Source: Brachionus rotundiformis
Taxonomy: Eukaryota; Rotifera; Eurotatoria; Ploima; Brachionidae
Direction: 5' to 3'
Length of the DNA stretch: 64,000 bases
Assembly: GCA_016802295.1 (NCBI GenBank)
Contig: JAESIW010000207.1
Location: forward strand, 1,812,032-1,876,031
Shown here: positions 23,914 through 36,170 of the stretch, piece by piece
Layout: each line of letters starts with the position of its first letter
Numbering within the stretch: position 1 is the stretch's first letter
Made by a program: the position numbers and the translations under genes
Notes under the pieces: generated by a model
Seen by the model: the letters and a program-made list of their open reading frames with translations, nothing else
What the model was told of the DNA's origin: nothing
The model's database searches: none

Positions 23914-24728
23914 TTTGAAAATTTGTTTCTTGTATCTATAAAAATTAAAATTTTAAATTCAAATACTTGAACACTATAAGCGTAAAATTTTCCAAAGCTT
24001 AATAAATGGTATCGGCATCTATGCCCATTAACTATTTTTCATTTTGGCAAATTAAATTTTATTACTACAAATTTGATTTTGGTTTGTTAGCATAGGCATC
24101 TATTTATATCTATATGATATTTTTTTGGTCAAATAAAAACTTTATAGTTTAACCATATCTAAGTGTCAAAATTTTTATAATATGAAATTATTATTCAATT
24201 TAACTACTGTCGAAAGCTAATTTAAACTCTTGATTTATTTATTTAACAAATAATTTTCCTAAATAATTCGAAAAATTAATTTTATATCTAAAAATATTAT
24301 CAATTAAGTCCCATTTAAATAAGAAAATTTTTGCAGATTAATTAAAACTAACAAAAAACAGAATAAATTTAGAGTTATTGATAAATTGACATAGAAAAAA
24401 TGATTTCAAATGACTTAAATTAATTTAAATTTTAATTAAAATACTTGGACATGGTCATATGAGATATCGTTTAATTGATTTTGTTACTTCAGGCATTTAG
24501 ATAAAACTAATTTTTATTTTTATTAAATATTTATTTAAATTAATGAAAATAAAAATAAAAGCTGGCCATTTAAAGACTAGTGCCTTGAAAATAAATCGGA
24601 TACCTGGAAAAGATATTTATACAAAAAATTGAAAAAAAAATATATATAAAATAAAATAAAATAAAATATTTAAAGATCAGATGCCGACGAATTTCGGTAG
24701 TCAAGGAAATTACTGTTTAGTTGGATGA
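23914..24728. other. Intergenic between RIPOR and coiled-coil gene
   Basis: 815 bp, AT-rich. It has a run of ATAAA units at about 24645-24670 on the RIPOR 3' side. No gene seen. Confidence 0.5.
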
Positions 24729-27700
24729 TTATTTTATAATCTTGGTCAGATAATCAACAAGCTTCGATTTGCCAGTGTGGTTCTCGTTTATGGCCTCTTG
24801 CAGCAAGTAGACAGCACTTATATCAATTAATAGCTTTTTGTCTTTATTTTTATCAAAAAAATCTTTAAAAAAAAAGAGAATTTAAAATAAATTTTCAAAT
24901 GTTTATCTTTAAATTACTCTTAAAATCGGACTCATTTGGGACCATTTGGTCAATTAGTAGCGGAAGAAAATTTCTTAAGATCAAAATTTTCTCATTATCA
25001 AAATTATTCAAAATATCTCCAACAAAATCGGCACTCAAATGAACCTGATTAAGTTTTGCCAACAAGTCAAAAATAGTGTCGAAATAAAAAATGCTGACGA
25101 ATGACTTAAGAGAACATGATTCCAGAACAAAATGGACTAATTGCGTAAACACAGGTGTCTTTTGGTCAAAATAGGCCAAAATTTTTTCTCTCAACAAACA
25201 CTGATTGGCACAAAAAAACCTCTCTGACTCCAAACACTCTAGCCACAAATTACCAAATGGTATCCGAGTGTTCATCAAAGCAATCAAATTGCTTGCATTG
25301 GGCTGAATATCCTTTGCCATGAGAAAAAAATTGTAAATTTTGTTCATTATTTCTTGTTCACAGCTCAATGAGTCGAGAATAACTTGTTCAAATTTTGCCT
25401 GATTTTCATTAATCAAATAATTAGAAAATTGATTTTTGTTTACATAATTTAAACCCTTTAAATAATAAAATTAAAATAAAAAAATTAATTAAAATTTTAT
25501 TTAAATTCACATTTAAAAGTTGATTAATTCTCTCGAAATGATTTATTAACAATGAATCATAGTCGAGCAAATTTAGCTCAAGTGGACTTGTCTCAGCCTC
25601 ATTTGGCTCACTGCTGGTCGAAAAAAGTCTCACACTTTCGGCATCATTTTCCAAATTCAAAAAATCAAAGTACTCCTGAAGCACTTGGTCAAAATTGACA
25701 CTTTCACTTCCATTTAAATTGATCTCCAAAGCATCTACCATGTCCTCTGAATCTTGCCTATTACCACACAATACATCAAATTTAATCAAACAATTAAACA
25801 AATCATTAAGCTCTATGTAGCTTGATCTTAAGTCATTAAGATTATTTTTTAAAATTTTGTATTTATAATTGACTAGATTGGGCATTTCGATTTTGTCAAC
25901 AAGTTCATTTAGCAGACTTTCTACTTGGGCTTCGACGTATTCGGATTCAGTGGACAAAGCACTTTCTGATTTGGAATAATCGAAGCTATTTGTGGTCTCA
26001 CTGGAAGAAACACTTTTTATACTGTTCCTGCTGTCTGTCTTGGTGCCAATGGTCTGGCTAGATTTGTCCAGAGAAGACGAAGAGGCGCTCGGTGAAGAGA
26101 TTAGTGCGCTTGGCTTTGGCTCTGAGTCTTCTTGGCTAGTGGTGGATGTATTTAGCTCTTTGTGCTCGTTTATGTGTGACATATAGAGCGAATTGGGTCG
26201 AATTTGTGCGGGCAGATCGGCAGCTTTCTGGAACGAGCTCGACTTGGACACTTTTCGGCTGCTTTTGTTCATGGTCAGCAATTGGGTCGGATTAAAAAAT
26301 GTGAAGTTATCTTCGCAGCTCTCAAAAGGCATCCAAGCGATCAGCATGCTAAGCTTGATTGATCCACTGGTGTTTGCGTTTAGAGTCAGTCTTTGTGTCT
26401 GTGTGGTCGAGAACAGGTCCTTGATGTCGAAAAAGCGATCGCCAATGGTCACATTTTTGCCAAAAAATTTTATCTCATTTATTTTTATTTGAAGATGGTC
26501 GTGAATGTTTATCTTAAAGGTGAAATTTGTATTGTCCCATTGCTGGCTACAATCTTTGGCTATTTTGGTCCTAGTCCGAAATTTCGAATTGGCACCGTAC
26601 TTCAATTGAATCTGGTAAAGATCGCCCGGACATAGACGAGCGAAGCCGATCAATTCTTCAAATAAAATACAGATAGCCACTAATTAAATTGGTAAAAATT
26701 AATTTAATTACTCTCTATTTGAAATCTGAATGTTCCCAGTAGGGCTTCGGTCTGCGCTTCTATCAAACATAAAGTCTAAACAAACAAATAAGTTGAATTT
26801 ATTTTTTTTTAATTATTAGATAAATAAAAATAAATAAATAAATATTTTTTACTGTTAAATTGATAAAATTATAAATTCAATTTTTTATGTTTTTAATTTA
26901 TGAAAATTTAACAAAAAATATAAATCGTTTTGCCAATGACCCAATTTTTTTAAATTTATTTCTTTTATCTTTTGTCCCAATTATTTTCAAATCTCAAATT
27001 TCCTCCTAAATCAAGCTTAATAATTAATGCTATTATTTTTTTCTAGTTCTAAATTATTCACAGAAATTAAAATAATTAAAAATTTCGAATTGTACAAAAT
27101 AAAAATCATAAATGACTTTTTATCTACTTCATATTAGTAATGTGCCCAAATTATTATTTGTCAAATTTTATCTTTTAATAATAAGATAATAAAAATTAAT
27201 TACTAATTTTAATATCTCGTTGACAAAATAGAGACTTTTTAAGCTTATTTAAATTATTTATTCTAGTGCCAAATTTATGAAAAATATCTATTGATCCAAA
27301 TACTCGAACATTTCGATCTAAAATAATAAATCAAGCCTTATTCAATCATTATGATAAATCATATACACTTTTTAGAGGATATTTCTTCAGCTAAATCCTT
27401 ATAAGCTAAAATCCAATTTTAATCTGCTCTAGAATAATTACATAACATAAAATAATTAAACAAAACTTAATGAACAAAGAAGAAAAATAGAAAAAAAAAT
27501 AAAACAAAACCCTTAAACATTTATTAAAATATATTTATTTAAAATATTAAATTGAAATTATAATTTACTTTAATGCATTCCTTCCAGCCTGATTTGATGT
27601 TGGCCAAATTTTTAACTTGGTTTTTGCTTGGCGACTTTTTATAAGCCTCGTACATGTTCTGGATGCCCTCTCTCATTTTCAAATGAATAACATAGCTATT

Positions 27701-28237
27701 TTTGAGCTTCAGCAAATTGGATATCCGGGTCTCCAGGTGTCTAAGATAGGCCTCGGACTGAAGCAACTGCTTTGCCATGGCATTGTAGCCATTTGTCACA
27801 GCTATGGTCAGCTCATTTACTTTATTCTTCAAGTCATCTATGCACAAATTGAGACCGGACAAAACACTGTCAAGTATGAGCATGGTTCGCTGGGGTCTGG
27901 GCGATTTGGGCACAATTGTCTTGGTGCTTATTGGCTGCGGGTTGTTTGGCGAAATGGGACTCGAGGCCTGGTACAATGAGGTGTTCTTGGGCAGCGTTGA
28001 TGTAACTTGTTCGTACGAATGTGCGGACACAATTGTGCTCATGTTATTTGACGAAAATGAGGTCGGAACAGTGGTTTTTTGCTTGCGCTGCGAGCGCTTC
28101 TGGCCGATGACTGGCTGCGCTATGGGAAGTGCTATGAACGGAGAACCGGGAGGCGACGAGTACGCCGACGACGACGATGACGAATAGGTTGTTTCAGTGG
28201 TATTTAAAGCCGATGAACACGAATTAGAGGCTAACAT
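24729..28237 (-). CDS. RIPOR: RIPOR/FAM65 family Rho-interacting regulator
   Basis: RIPOR proteins bind active Rho and shape cell polarity and Golgi or hair-cell organisation. Five exons: 28237-27569, 26775-26712, 26679-25511, 25455-24918, 24862-24729, all in consistent phase, giving 857 aa. A Ser/Pro-rich start is followed by a helical region (about 115-230), including YLRHLETR and KKSPSKN...WKECIK. Exons 2 and 3 then encode EALLGTF and GFARLCPGDLYQIQLKYG, the family hallmark, followed by the C2-like beta domain ending IKLSMLIAWMPF. A Ser-rich linker and a helical C-terminal part follow. Intron 1 (793 bp) is long. Human RIPORs are about 950-1220 aa, so this one is compact. The paralogue number (1/2/3) cannot be assigned; invertebrates usually have one. 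Confidence 0.9.
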
Positions 28238-31200
28238 TGTTTTAATTAAATTTAATTTTAATTTTTTAAAATTTAATCCATTTCACAATAATTTTTTTCT
28301 TCTACATAACTTATATCTAAAAATAAAAATTATATTTTATTTTTTGTTAATTTTTGTTTGAAAAAAATCTGCTTCGACTCGAGTCTTGAAATTAATTAAG
28401 AATTCTAATGAGTTGTTCTAGACTTATCGATCTTCTTTTTTGACAGCAAAAAAAAGAAGAAAACTCTTAAAATTCATTAACAAAATTAACTTGAGAAAGA
28501 AAAAAAAATTATTTATTTTTTTATTCAAATAAAATAAATAAAGACTGATAAAATTAATAGATAATAAGAAGAAAAAATTGTGCAAGAGAGTTATGTCTTT
28601 AGCTTTAGGGCCATACAGATAATTAAAAAATTTATTTATTTTTCAAATTAAGTGGCGCACCCCAAACATCCAATTATTGTGCTTAAGATTAGTGTATAAA
28701 AAAAAGGTATATAATTTATTTAAGAGCCTACGCAATTTATTGTCATTATTAGCGGAGAACAGGGTGCACTAATCGATAATATTCATAATTACGGTTCCAA
28801 GACTTGGCAACTTACTTGCATCCCAAAATAGCTTTTTTTATTTTGCATTAAACTCCAACTTATTTTGATAAGATTTCTTATCTAGACAAAATTCATAATA
28901 CTAAAAGGTATCTATTTGATTCACCTAATACTTTTATAATTTATGATAATTTTTAAGCTTAATAACAAGCTTGGTTAAATGTTGTCCGGGAACAAATACA
29001 AATGACAAACATCATTAGTGGTCAAGCCTCGTAATTAAATAAACTAAGCGAGATTATATTCGGCTATTCTATTTAGCTTAGACCTGTTGGTATTTTAGTT
29101 TTAAAACAAACAAATAATCTTTAGCTAACCACCACCTATGTGCCAGTGATAAATATCAATCCATTTTTGATCCTTGATAATTGGCCACGGTTGTCATGGC
29201 AACCGAGTTTGCCAAATCAGTCAAATAAGAATTTTTCTTCTTTAACCAAGCCAACTTTTGTTTATTTATTTATTAGGCCAATTTTATGAATTAACCAGCG
29301 TGCATGATTACGCAATGGTAACATTAGGAACTATTTTGTTATTTTTTTTCTACCTTAATTTATAGTTTAACCTTTCAAAATATGCAAATAAATAAACTTA
29401 ATTTATGGCATTCATACAACCAACTACAACAACCCAGCAAAAAAATTTTCATATCCTAGGGGTTGTATTAACTATTACAAAAGTTTGAAGAAAAAAATTA
29501 ATTTTTTTTAAATTTATTATTTTAATTGTCATAACAATGCTAGAGTGAATTAGAAGTTGATGATATTTTATTGATTGATGTCGGCTTAAATGATATCTAT
29601 CATCTTGTAAATAGACCATTTATTGCGGCACTCATCATTGCGAATTTTTCATAATTTATTAAATCTTGAGAGCATTAAATTTCATCGCTTTAATGCTCAA
29701 TTTATTCTAAATTTTTGTTTTTTTTTCCAGATAAGATTTGGATAAGAATCTTATAAATTGAATAAAATAATAGAGATAAAATTCGTGCTGATCAAGTATA
29801 GAACAAGCATGAATAATTGATCACCGACCTAGTCTCTAAAGGGTCTGGATCGGAAGATTGTGCTTGTCAGGCAATTAGTTTGTCTGATTTGAGGCTGATT
29901 ACATAACAGAGCCTTAAAGAGCCTAAATTGAAAACAGACAATAGAAAAAATTTTAAGAAATAGAAAAAAATCGATTATTTATTTGATTGAATTATTTTTA
30001 ATGTTCCCTCTTCTCCTCTTCATGATTATTAATTACAAATCTATTAAATTAAATTAAAAAAAACTCTTAAATCTACGCGGAAATATAATATGAGTCGAGC
30101 ATATGTCTGGTCAGTTCTAAGCACCTATATAATTGAACTAATGCGCCAAGACCAAGCTAATTTGGCCCGTTTTGTACTCCACTTGACGCCTAATATGGCT
30201 CTTGCTTTTGCTCTCACATAGTCACATATTGACACTTAATTTAAAAATTTTTTCCTCATTTATTAATAAATTTTAATCTAATTTTTTGTTTGATTATTTA
30301 GCAACAACTATTTTGAAAAAATAAGTTTTTTTTTTTAAACTTTTTTCATAATTTATTCTTCAAAAATTAAAAAAAAATAATCTTATTAAAATTTTTTTTT
30401 TTTATTATTTAACAACGATATAAAAACCTTTTGACATAAATTATTGATTTAAAAAAGTAAAATTGCTGCTTGATGGACTATTATAGAAGGAAATTTGATT
30501 AATAACTCATTATACTATAATTAAAAATATCTTCAAAATAAAACGCAAATATCTTCCTCTCTGTATTTAAATAGGAATATTTTGCGCATTTGTTATACTC
30601 AAAGGTAAATAGCCTAAACTTAATAAAAACAATAAAAATAAATAAATTGAATACTATTTTATGTTAAAAGATAGCTGTGTCATTTGGCACTTGGATCTCG
30701 ACTGTCTGGCTGACTACAAACTTAAATCTTAATTATCAAAATGTGTAAACAAAGTCGCATTTTGCTGATTAAAAATTAAATACTTAAATGATAAAAATAC
30801 GCTCTCTTATTTAAAATATTTGTTTACTATTCAGCTGATTAGGTCTGATCCATTGAAAATTTTATCAGAATAAACTCTCGGTCCGAAAAGCCCTCAGAAT
30901 TACTTTGCTCCAAGCTATTTATTAATCAAATTAACAAATTGATATAAATCTAAGTTTGAATTGAGCCCAGAGTTTAGCTGAGCTCCAATTATGCAAGATT
31001 ATTATGTAAAGTACAACTCTTATCAAAATAAACACATAGAAAAAAAAAGCCAAATCGATTAGCGATTCTTTCTGGCAAAAATTTCTGACCCAACACCTAT
31101 TTTGCATCTTTGCATAAAAGCTTTAATTAGATATGGAGAAAAAATAACAATTTATTTGTAAGCCAACATTAATTTTTATGAGAACAACAAAACTAAATTA

Positions 31201-32359
31201 CATTCAGAGATCCGATAGATAAAAAAAGTTCCACAGACTCTGACATTTAGTATAATGTATGCACGTCATACATTTCTTAAGCGGAGTATAAAGCGTTCAT
31301 TCTAAATACCACAATTAACATATGTCCCTATTTAGAATAACAAATATTTAAATAGATAAATGTGAATTTAAATTTTGAAATAAAACTGAGAATTGAGATA
31401 AAAATCTTGAAACTATGTAGACTTATCAAAGTATTAGTTTAATTACGGATGAAAAAAAAATAAAACTTGTTCGGGTCATTAGGAAAATTTTTTCCTCCTT
31501 TGAGTGTCAATTGATATTTATCAAAAATTAAGAATTTTTTTTATTTCTTAACTTTGCCTTGAGATTTATGCGCAACACACGCAAACAACATGGTTAGCTT
31601 AAATCCAATTTAGAATAGCTCATTTATTCAAATTTGGCTTTTAGCAAGAAAATAAAATAGATTATTCTTAATTTAACTAAAATCAAAGTCATAGATGTTT
31701 TATTTGTATTATTATTGAAATTATAAAAAATATACATATATTTTTTTTTCTTACAAAACATATGTGATTTAAGATTTTTTATCTTAAAAAAAACTAATTT
31801 AAATTCTTTGCCAAATAGTTTGTTTAACAAATAATAATATTTACAACTTCCTTTAGAAACCAAATTTTGATTAAAAGTGTTCTATTTCAATCGATTTTTG
31901 CCAAGATATTTTTATTACCTAACTTTGGAAAAAAAATGAAATAAAATAAAAGCAATTTTATCATTTTGTTTTATTCATTTGAAAAAAAAAGAGGTTCTAA
32001 TTGAAAATATCATTAGATCACCTTCAATTAAAATAAAAATGTTTAGGTAAACAATTATCATGCAAGTTTATTTTTTAAAAACTCGCTCAATTTGGTCTAA
32101 TTGAAGAGAAGAGCTTTTTTGAGTTTGTTCAGCATTTTAGAGCTTTTTTATTTTTATTTTTATTCTTATTTTTGAGTGTAAAATATTTCGAAAAGGTATT
32201 AAATATATTCTTTTTTATTATTAATAGAAAAAAAAAGATTTACAAAATTTAAATTAAATTTTATTAAATATTAAGACCAGTACAAGCTTAGATAAGCTTC
32301 TTTTTGCTTCAATTTTTTCAATTCTTTATCACTTATTTTCTTTTTATAAAAAAAATTGT
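28238..32359. other. Long intergenic region
   Basis: About 4.1 kb upstream of RIPOR and downstream of the pitchfork-like gene. It is AT-rich with only short frames, and I recognise no RNA gene or repeat. Regulatory DNA for RIPOR is expected on the left side. Confidence 0.5.
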
Positions 32360-33523
32360 TTACTCAATTACTTTATACTCATTTAACCAAAACTCGAACT
32401 GGAGACAAAAATTAAAACTTAAATTTGTATAGGTATTTTTATCTAGCTCGAGCTTGTGGTGAGCAAAAAACTCAATTACTTGAATAACAGCGGTAGTTCC
32501 TTCGTGCTCATGCATGAATGAACAGTCTCTTGTCTTTCTAAACGATGTTAAATAACTAGAAAATAATTAAAATTAAAATTAAACTTTAATTTAAATTTAA
32601 TTTATTGGCAAATTACGCTCTGCTATATTTATCTTGCCACTTATAGTTATAGTCATAGCATCTAGAACACAGACTTTTAGTCTTGTATTCAAAAAAGTCC
32701 CCTTGGGGCTTCTCACCGCAATTATCGCACTTAAATTTGTATAAAAAAAATTAATTTAGATCAACAATTTAATTATAGAGCTGGCTCACTCAGACTTACA
32801 ATAATATTTTGGTTGACAACGCACTTTATGTCTACATGAGGCACTGATTTGGTTCTTCCGCCAAACGAGTGAAGCGCTTGAACACTTCGATTTCGTTCTA
32901 CTTGGTGCTCATAGCAACCTGGCCTAGAAAATAGACTAGACAAAATACTTCTCTTTTTGTAAATGATAAATACCCTGGTGAGATGAAGGACGACTCTTTT
33001 TTGAATCGAGTTGATGAGCTGTGGAAAGGTTTTAGGGATTTTTTGATGGGCGCTCGGTTAATGTCTTGGTAAAGGGTTGGCGAAGGTGCCCGATCCTAAA
33101 ATTAACAAATCAATATATTTTTCTTTGGTTATTTTAAATAATTGAGCATACAACTAGTTGATAAAAGTCTCTTTGGCCAGTTCGAGCTCCCAAAACATAG
33201 CCTTTGGTACTAATTGGTTTTTTGACATCCGTAAAAGAGGTAAATATGTGGTTGTTATACTGGCCAGGTCCCCTACAACAAATTTATTAATAAATATTAT
33301 TTTTTTACTTCCTTAATATCATACACTTCTTTTACTCCACGAAATGGCGTGTTTTCGTTTCCAAAGCGGTCTTTGGCTATTTGATCTGGAAACGTAGGTC
33401 GGTCAGTGCCAGTACCAAAGCATATTTTACTTGAGGCTAATAGAAAGCATTTAAAAAATAATATTTATTTTCCAAATTAGTCCAATTACGCTCATCCATT
33501 CCCTCTAGTCCCAAAAAAAGCAT
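32360..33523 (-). CDS. Pitchfork-like ciliary protein with C-terminal Cys-pair module
   Basis: Seven exons: 33523-33490, 33436-33325, 33272-33155, 33095-32974, 32923-32800, 32729-32617, 32555-32360; 272 aa with consistent phase. The N-terminal 120 residues match Pitchfork (PIFO/CIMAP3), a ciliary protein tied to basal-body and cilium disassembly signalling: FGTGTDRP, FRGV, GPGQYNNHIF and STKGYVLGARTGQRDF, then a TLYQ motif. A second Pro-Gly-Cys-Tyr box starts exon 5. Exon 6 adds CDNC...CSRC (two CxxC pairs about 20 residues apart), likely a zinc ribbon. The last exon encodes FRKTRDCSFMHEHEGTTAV and a helical end. Human PIFO, as I recall it, lacks this zinc-like part. The first exon codes for only 11 residues, so that start is less certain. 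Confidence 0.75.
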
Positions 33524-36170
33524 CTTTTTTTCTGTAACCAAGTCTAATTAATGATAACAAACTAAAAAAAAACTTTTTCTTTTACCAAATGTATTTTCAA
33601 GAACAAGACTTTAATCAAGAAATAGTAAATGTTTGTTTAAATTATTTAAGTCATAAGAGTTTTATTAAAAATATTTTGTTCAAGCTTGTTGCTTTAGTTG
33701 CCATGGTTGTGTGAATTATTCGAAAAAAAATTATTAACTAAAACTTTGGTAATATGTTAAGCCTATTTTTAAATTCAATTAAAGACAAAAAAAACTGATA
33801 AATTTTGTCAATCAAGACTTATTATTCGACAATAACTAATAAAATTTTATTTTAAGATAAAAATTTGGCCCCAAGGGTTTACAAATTTATTTTTTTTTAG
33901 GTTATTCAAAATTTTTATTTTTTAGTGAATAAATTTTTTAAAAAAATTTCAAATTTTTTAGTAATTTTTAAGCTGTCGAGAGCTTTGGTAATGCTGTAGT
34001 ATATATTTGTAGCATATAAACAGCGACCGTAGCAGTCTATTTTGTTTAAGCATTGATATTGACCAATGTTAATTATTTTTTTAATTAAATTGGCTTCGAT
34101 ACATGCTACAAAAAAAGGGGAAAAAAAGACACAATTTAGGTTTATGGTCAGATAATGTGAAATGTTTTAAAATCATTATGGTCATTTGTCCATGCCTACA
34201 TTTCGCAATCATCATTCAAAACCCTCAATTAGAAAAGAAAATTAGTATCCTCAGACAAATGCCTCGATTGTCATCTTGTTGAAGCCAGTCGTCGTCAGAC
34301 TACCAGCTTAAGAACTAAGCGGTAGACAACTCTTACTGGCTTGTGCAGACTCGTCATCGAATCATCATCGGATTTAATTCAAAATTAAGAAGTCGTCAGA
34401 AGGTGGGTGATGAGTTGTCAACATGATTTTTTATCTGTTGATGGTGATTCATCAAATCATCATTAGACTTCATTTTAGATATTGTTCGACTAAAAGTTAT
34501 TCATCACTTAATGAAGAGTAGAGTGATAAATCGTAGGTCATCGGGCTTATTTGTCCTCATTTAAGTAACTTCCTATCAACCAGGCTATGGCAGAGCTCGG
34601 CTGATGATCGTTTTGAGGACAGGAAAAAAAAGATGTTGCTCAGGCCGATAGATAAAGGTTAAAATCATCTTAAATCATTGGATTGACAGATTAATCGTTT
34701 GCATCCTTGCAACACGTTTATTAAATCCTTCCTAACTTGATATAATTTTTTGAATTTTTTATATTTTAAATGAAAATATGATAGTGTGGGTTTATTTATA
34801 CATATAATGTGAGCATATACTAAGCTAAGTTTGCTTAGGACTGAAGAGTTTTTTTTTGCCGGAGCAGTTTAAAATCTTTGAAACTGAGTTTGGAGTGCGA
34901 TGTTTTTTTATTTGTCTTAAGATTTAAAAAAAAAAACCTTCTAAATTTAAATCCAAGCTGTTTTATAACCAAATATTTTATTTGAAAATGTAACATTGAA
35001 TGGTTCTATTAAATAAATTTTTTATTATTTCTTTAAAATATTTTAGCAATGTTCAAAAAGCATAATTGGCAAAATTTTAATACCTTGATTCTACAGTTAA
35101 TAAAATTCTTCATATAAAATGTTTATTACACCATAAAAAGCAATAAAAAATCAGCATGCATAACACTATAAAGTAAAGATTAACAGTCCAAAGCTCTTAT
35201 CTTAAGCATTATTAACCACTCTTAAATGTTAATAATATTTAGTGGTATTTTTGGAGTGAAAAAAGACCGTGCTAATTAATGTTTTTTATCTTTTATGATT
35301 TTTTTAATATTTTTTATGAAAATTAATTTCTAGTTCCTAAAAAAATAAAAATCTTTATAGTAATTAACAAAACAAAGTAATAATGGCTTTAAAATCACTA
35401 GACCTTATAATCAATTAGTGCTTTTTTAAATTCAACAAAAATGGAAAATTTGGAACAAAGAAGCAAAAAAAATTTAAATCAAGATAATTTTTTTTTGAAA
35501 AGTTATCAGCTGGTCGTATGTTTTTCACATAACAATCTTCTGCAAAAAATGTGCAATTTTATTTTCCAATTTCAAACTCATAAATTCTAAGTGTTTTGGA
35601 AATTTGCCTCTTTTCAAAAAAATTTATCTAAATTTAAAAATTTTTGTTACTTAATTCCATCAAAATGGAATTTGTTCAAAATTTGTCTTAATATGAGGGT
35701 TTAAAGATCTCAAATAGCAAATATATTAAATTAAATTGATAAATAAAATCATTTAATTGTCTCATTGGACCCAATTTTAAGCTTCAACTCAATCAATGGA
35801 CTAAATAATTTGAAAAATTAAAAAAAAAACAATATTTGTTTAAAAAATTTATTAATAAATCTATTGATTAGTTTTGAATTGTTAACTATAATTTAATTAA
35901 AAAAAGAGAGAGAGAAACATTTTTAATCTAATTAGAAAAATCGATTCAAATTTAATAGAAACATTTAATATGATCTACTCAAGGTCTACAAAACAAACAA
36001 AAATTAATATTACTTTAATTAGTAAAGAAAGAAAAAGAAGAAATTAATCACTATTAATTTTAAAGAAAAAAACTTAATTTTTCTTCTACTTATTTATTCA
36101 ACGAAGCAAACTAATTTATTAAATTTAAATAAAAAATTGATCATATTAGGAGATTAGCCTCCTATCTATT
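33524..36170. other. Intergenic between pitchfork-like gene and spectrin 3' end
   Basis: About 2.6 kb. Mostly AT-rich. A less AT-rich patch at about 34240-34640 is dense in ATCATC/GATGA-like words and contains a nested imperfect hairpin (34283-34341; stems AGCCAGT/ACTGGCT, CTACC/GGTAG, CTTA/TAAG). No protein-coding signal. Confidence 0.45.

Noticed and set aside
31624..31863. 79-codon minus-strand frame in the 4-kb gap.
   Set aside because: AT-driven composition and no recognisable domain; likewise for 17607-17816.
32400..32440. Possible 20-bp intron (gttttaa...ctccag) in the last pitchfork-like exon.
   Set aside because: Too short to be spliced; the frame is open without it.
33309..33325. 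Alternative donor after GATATTAAGGAA in the pitchfork-like exon 2.
   Set aside because: It puts the next exon out of frame and loses GPGQY; the donor GTATGA at 33324 keeps phase and the motif.
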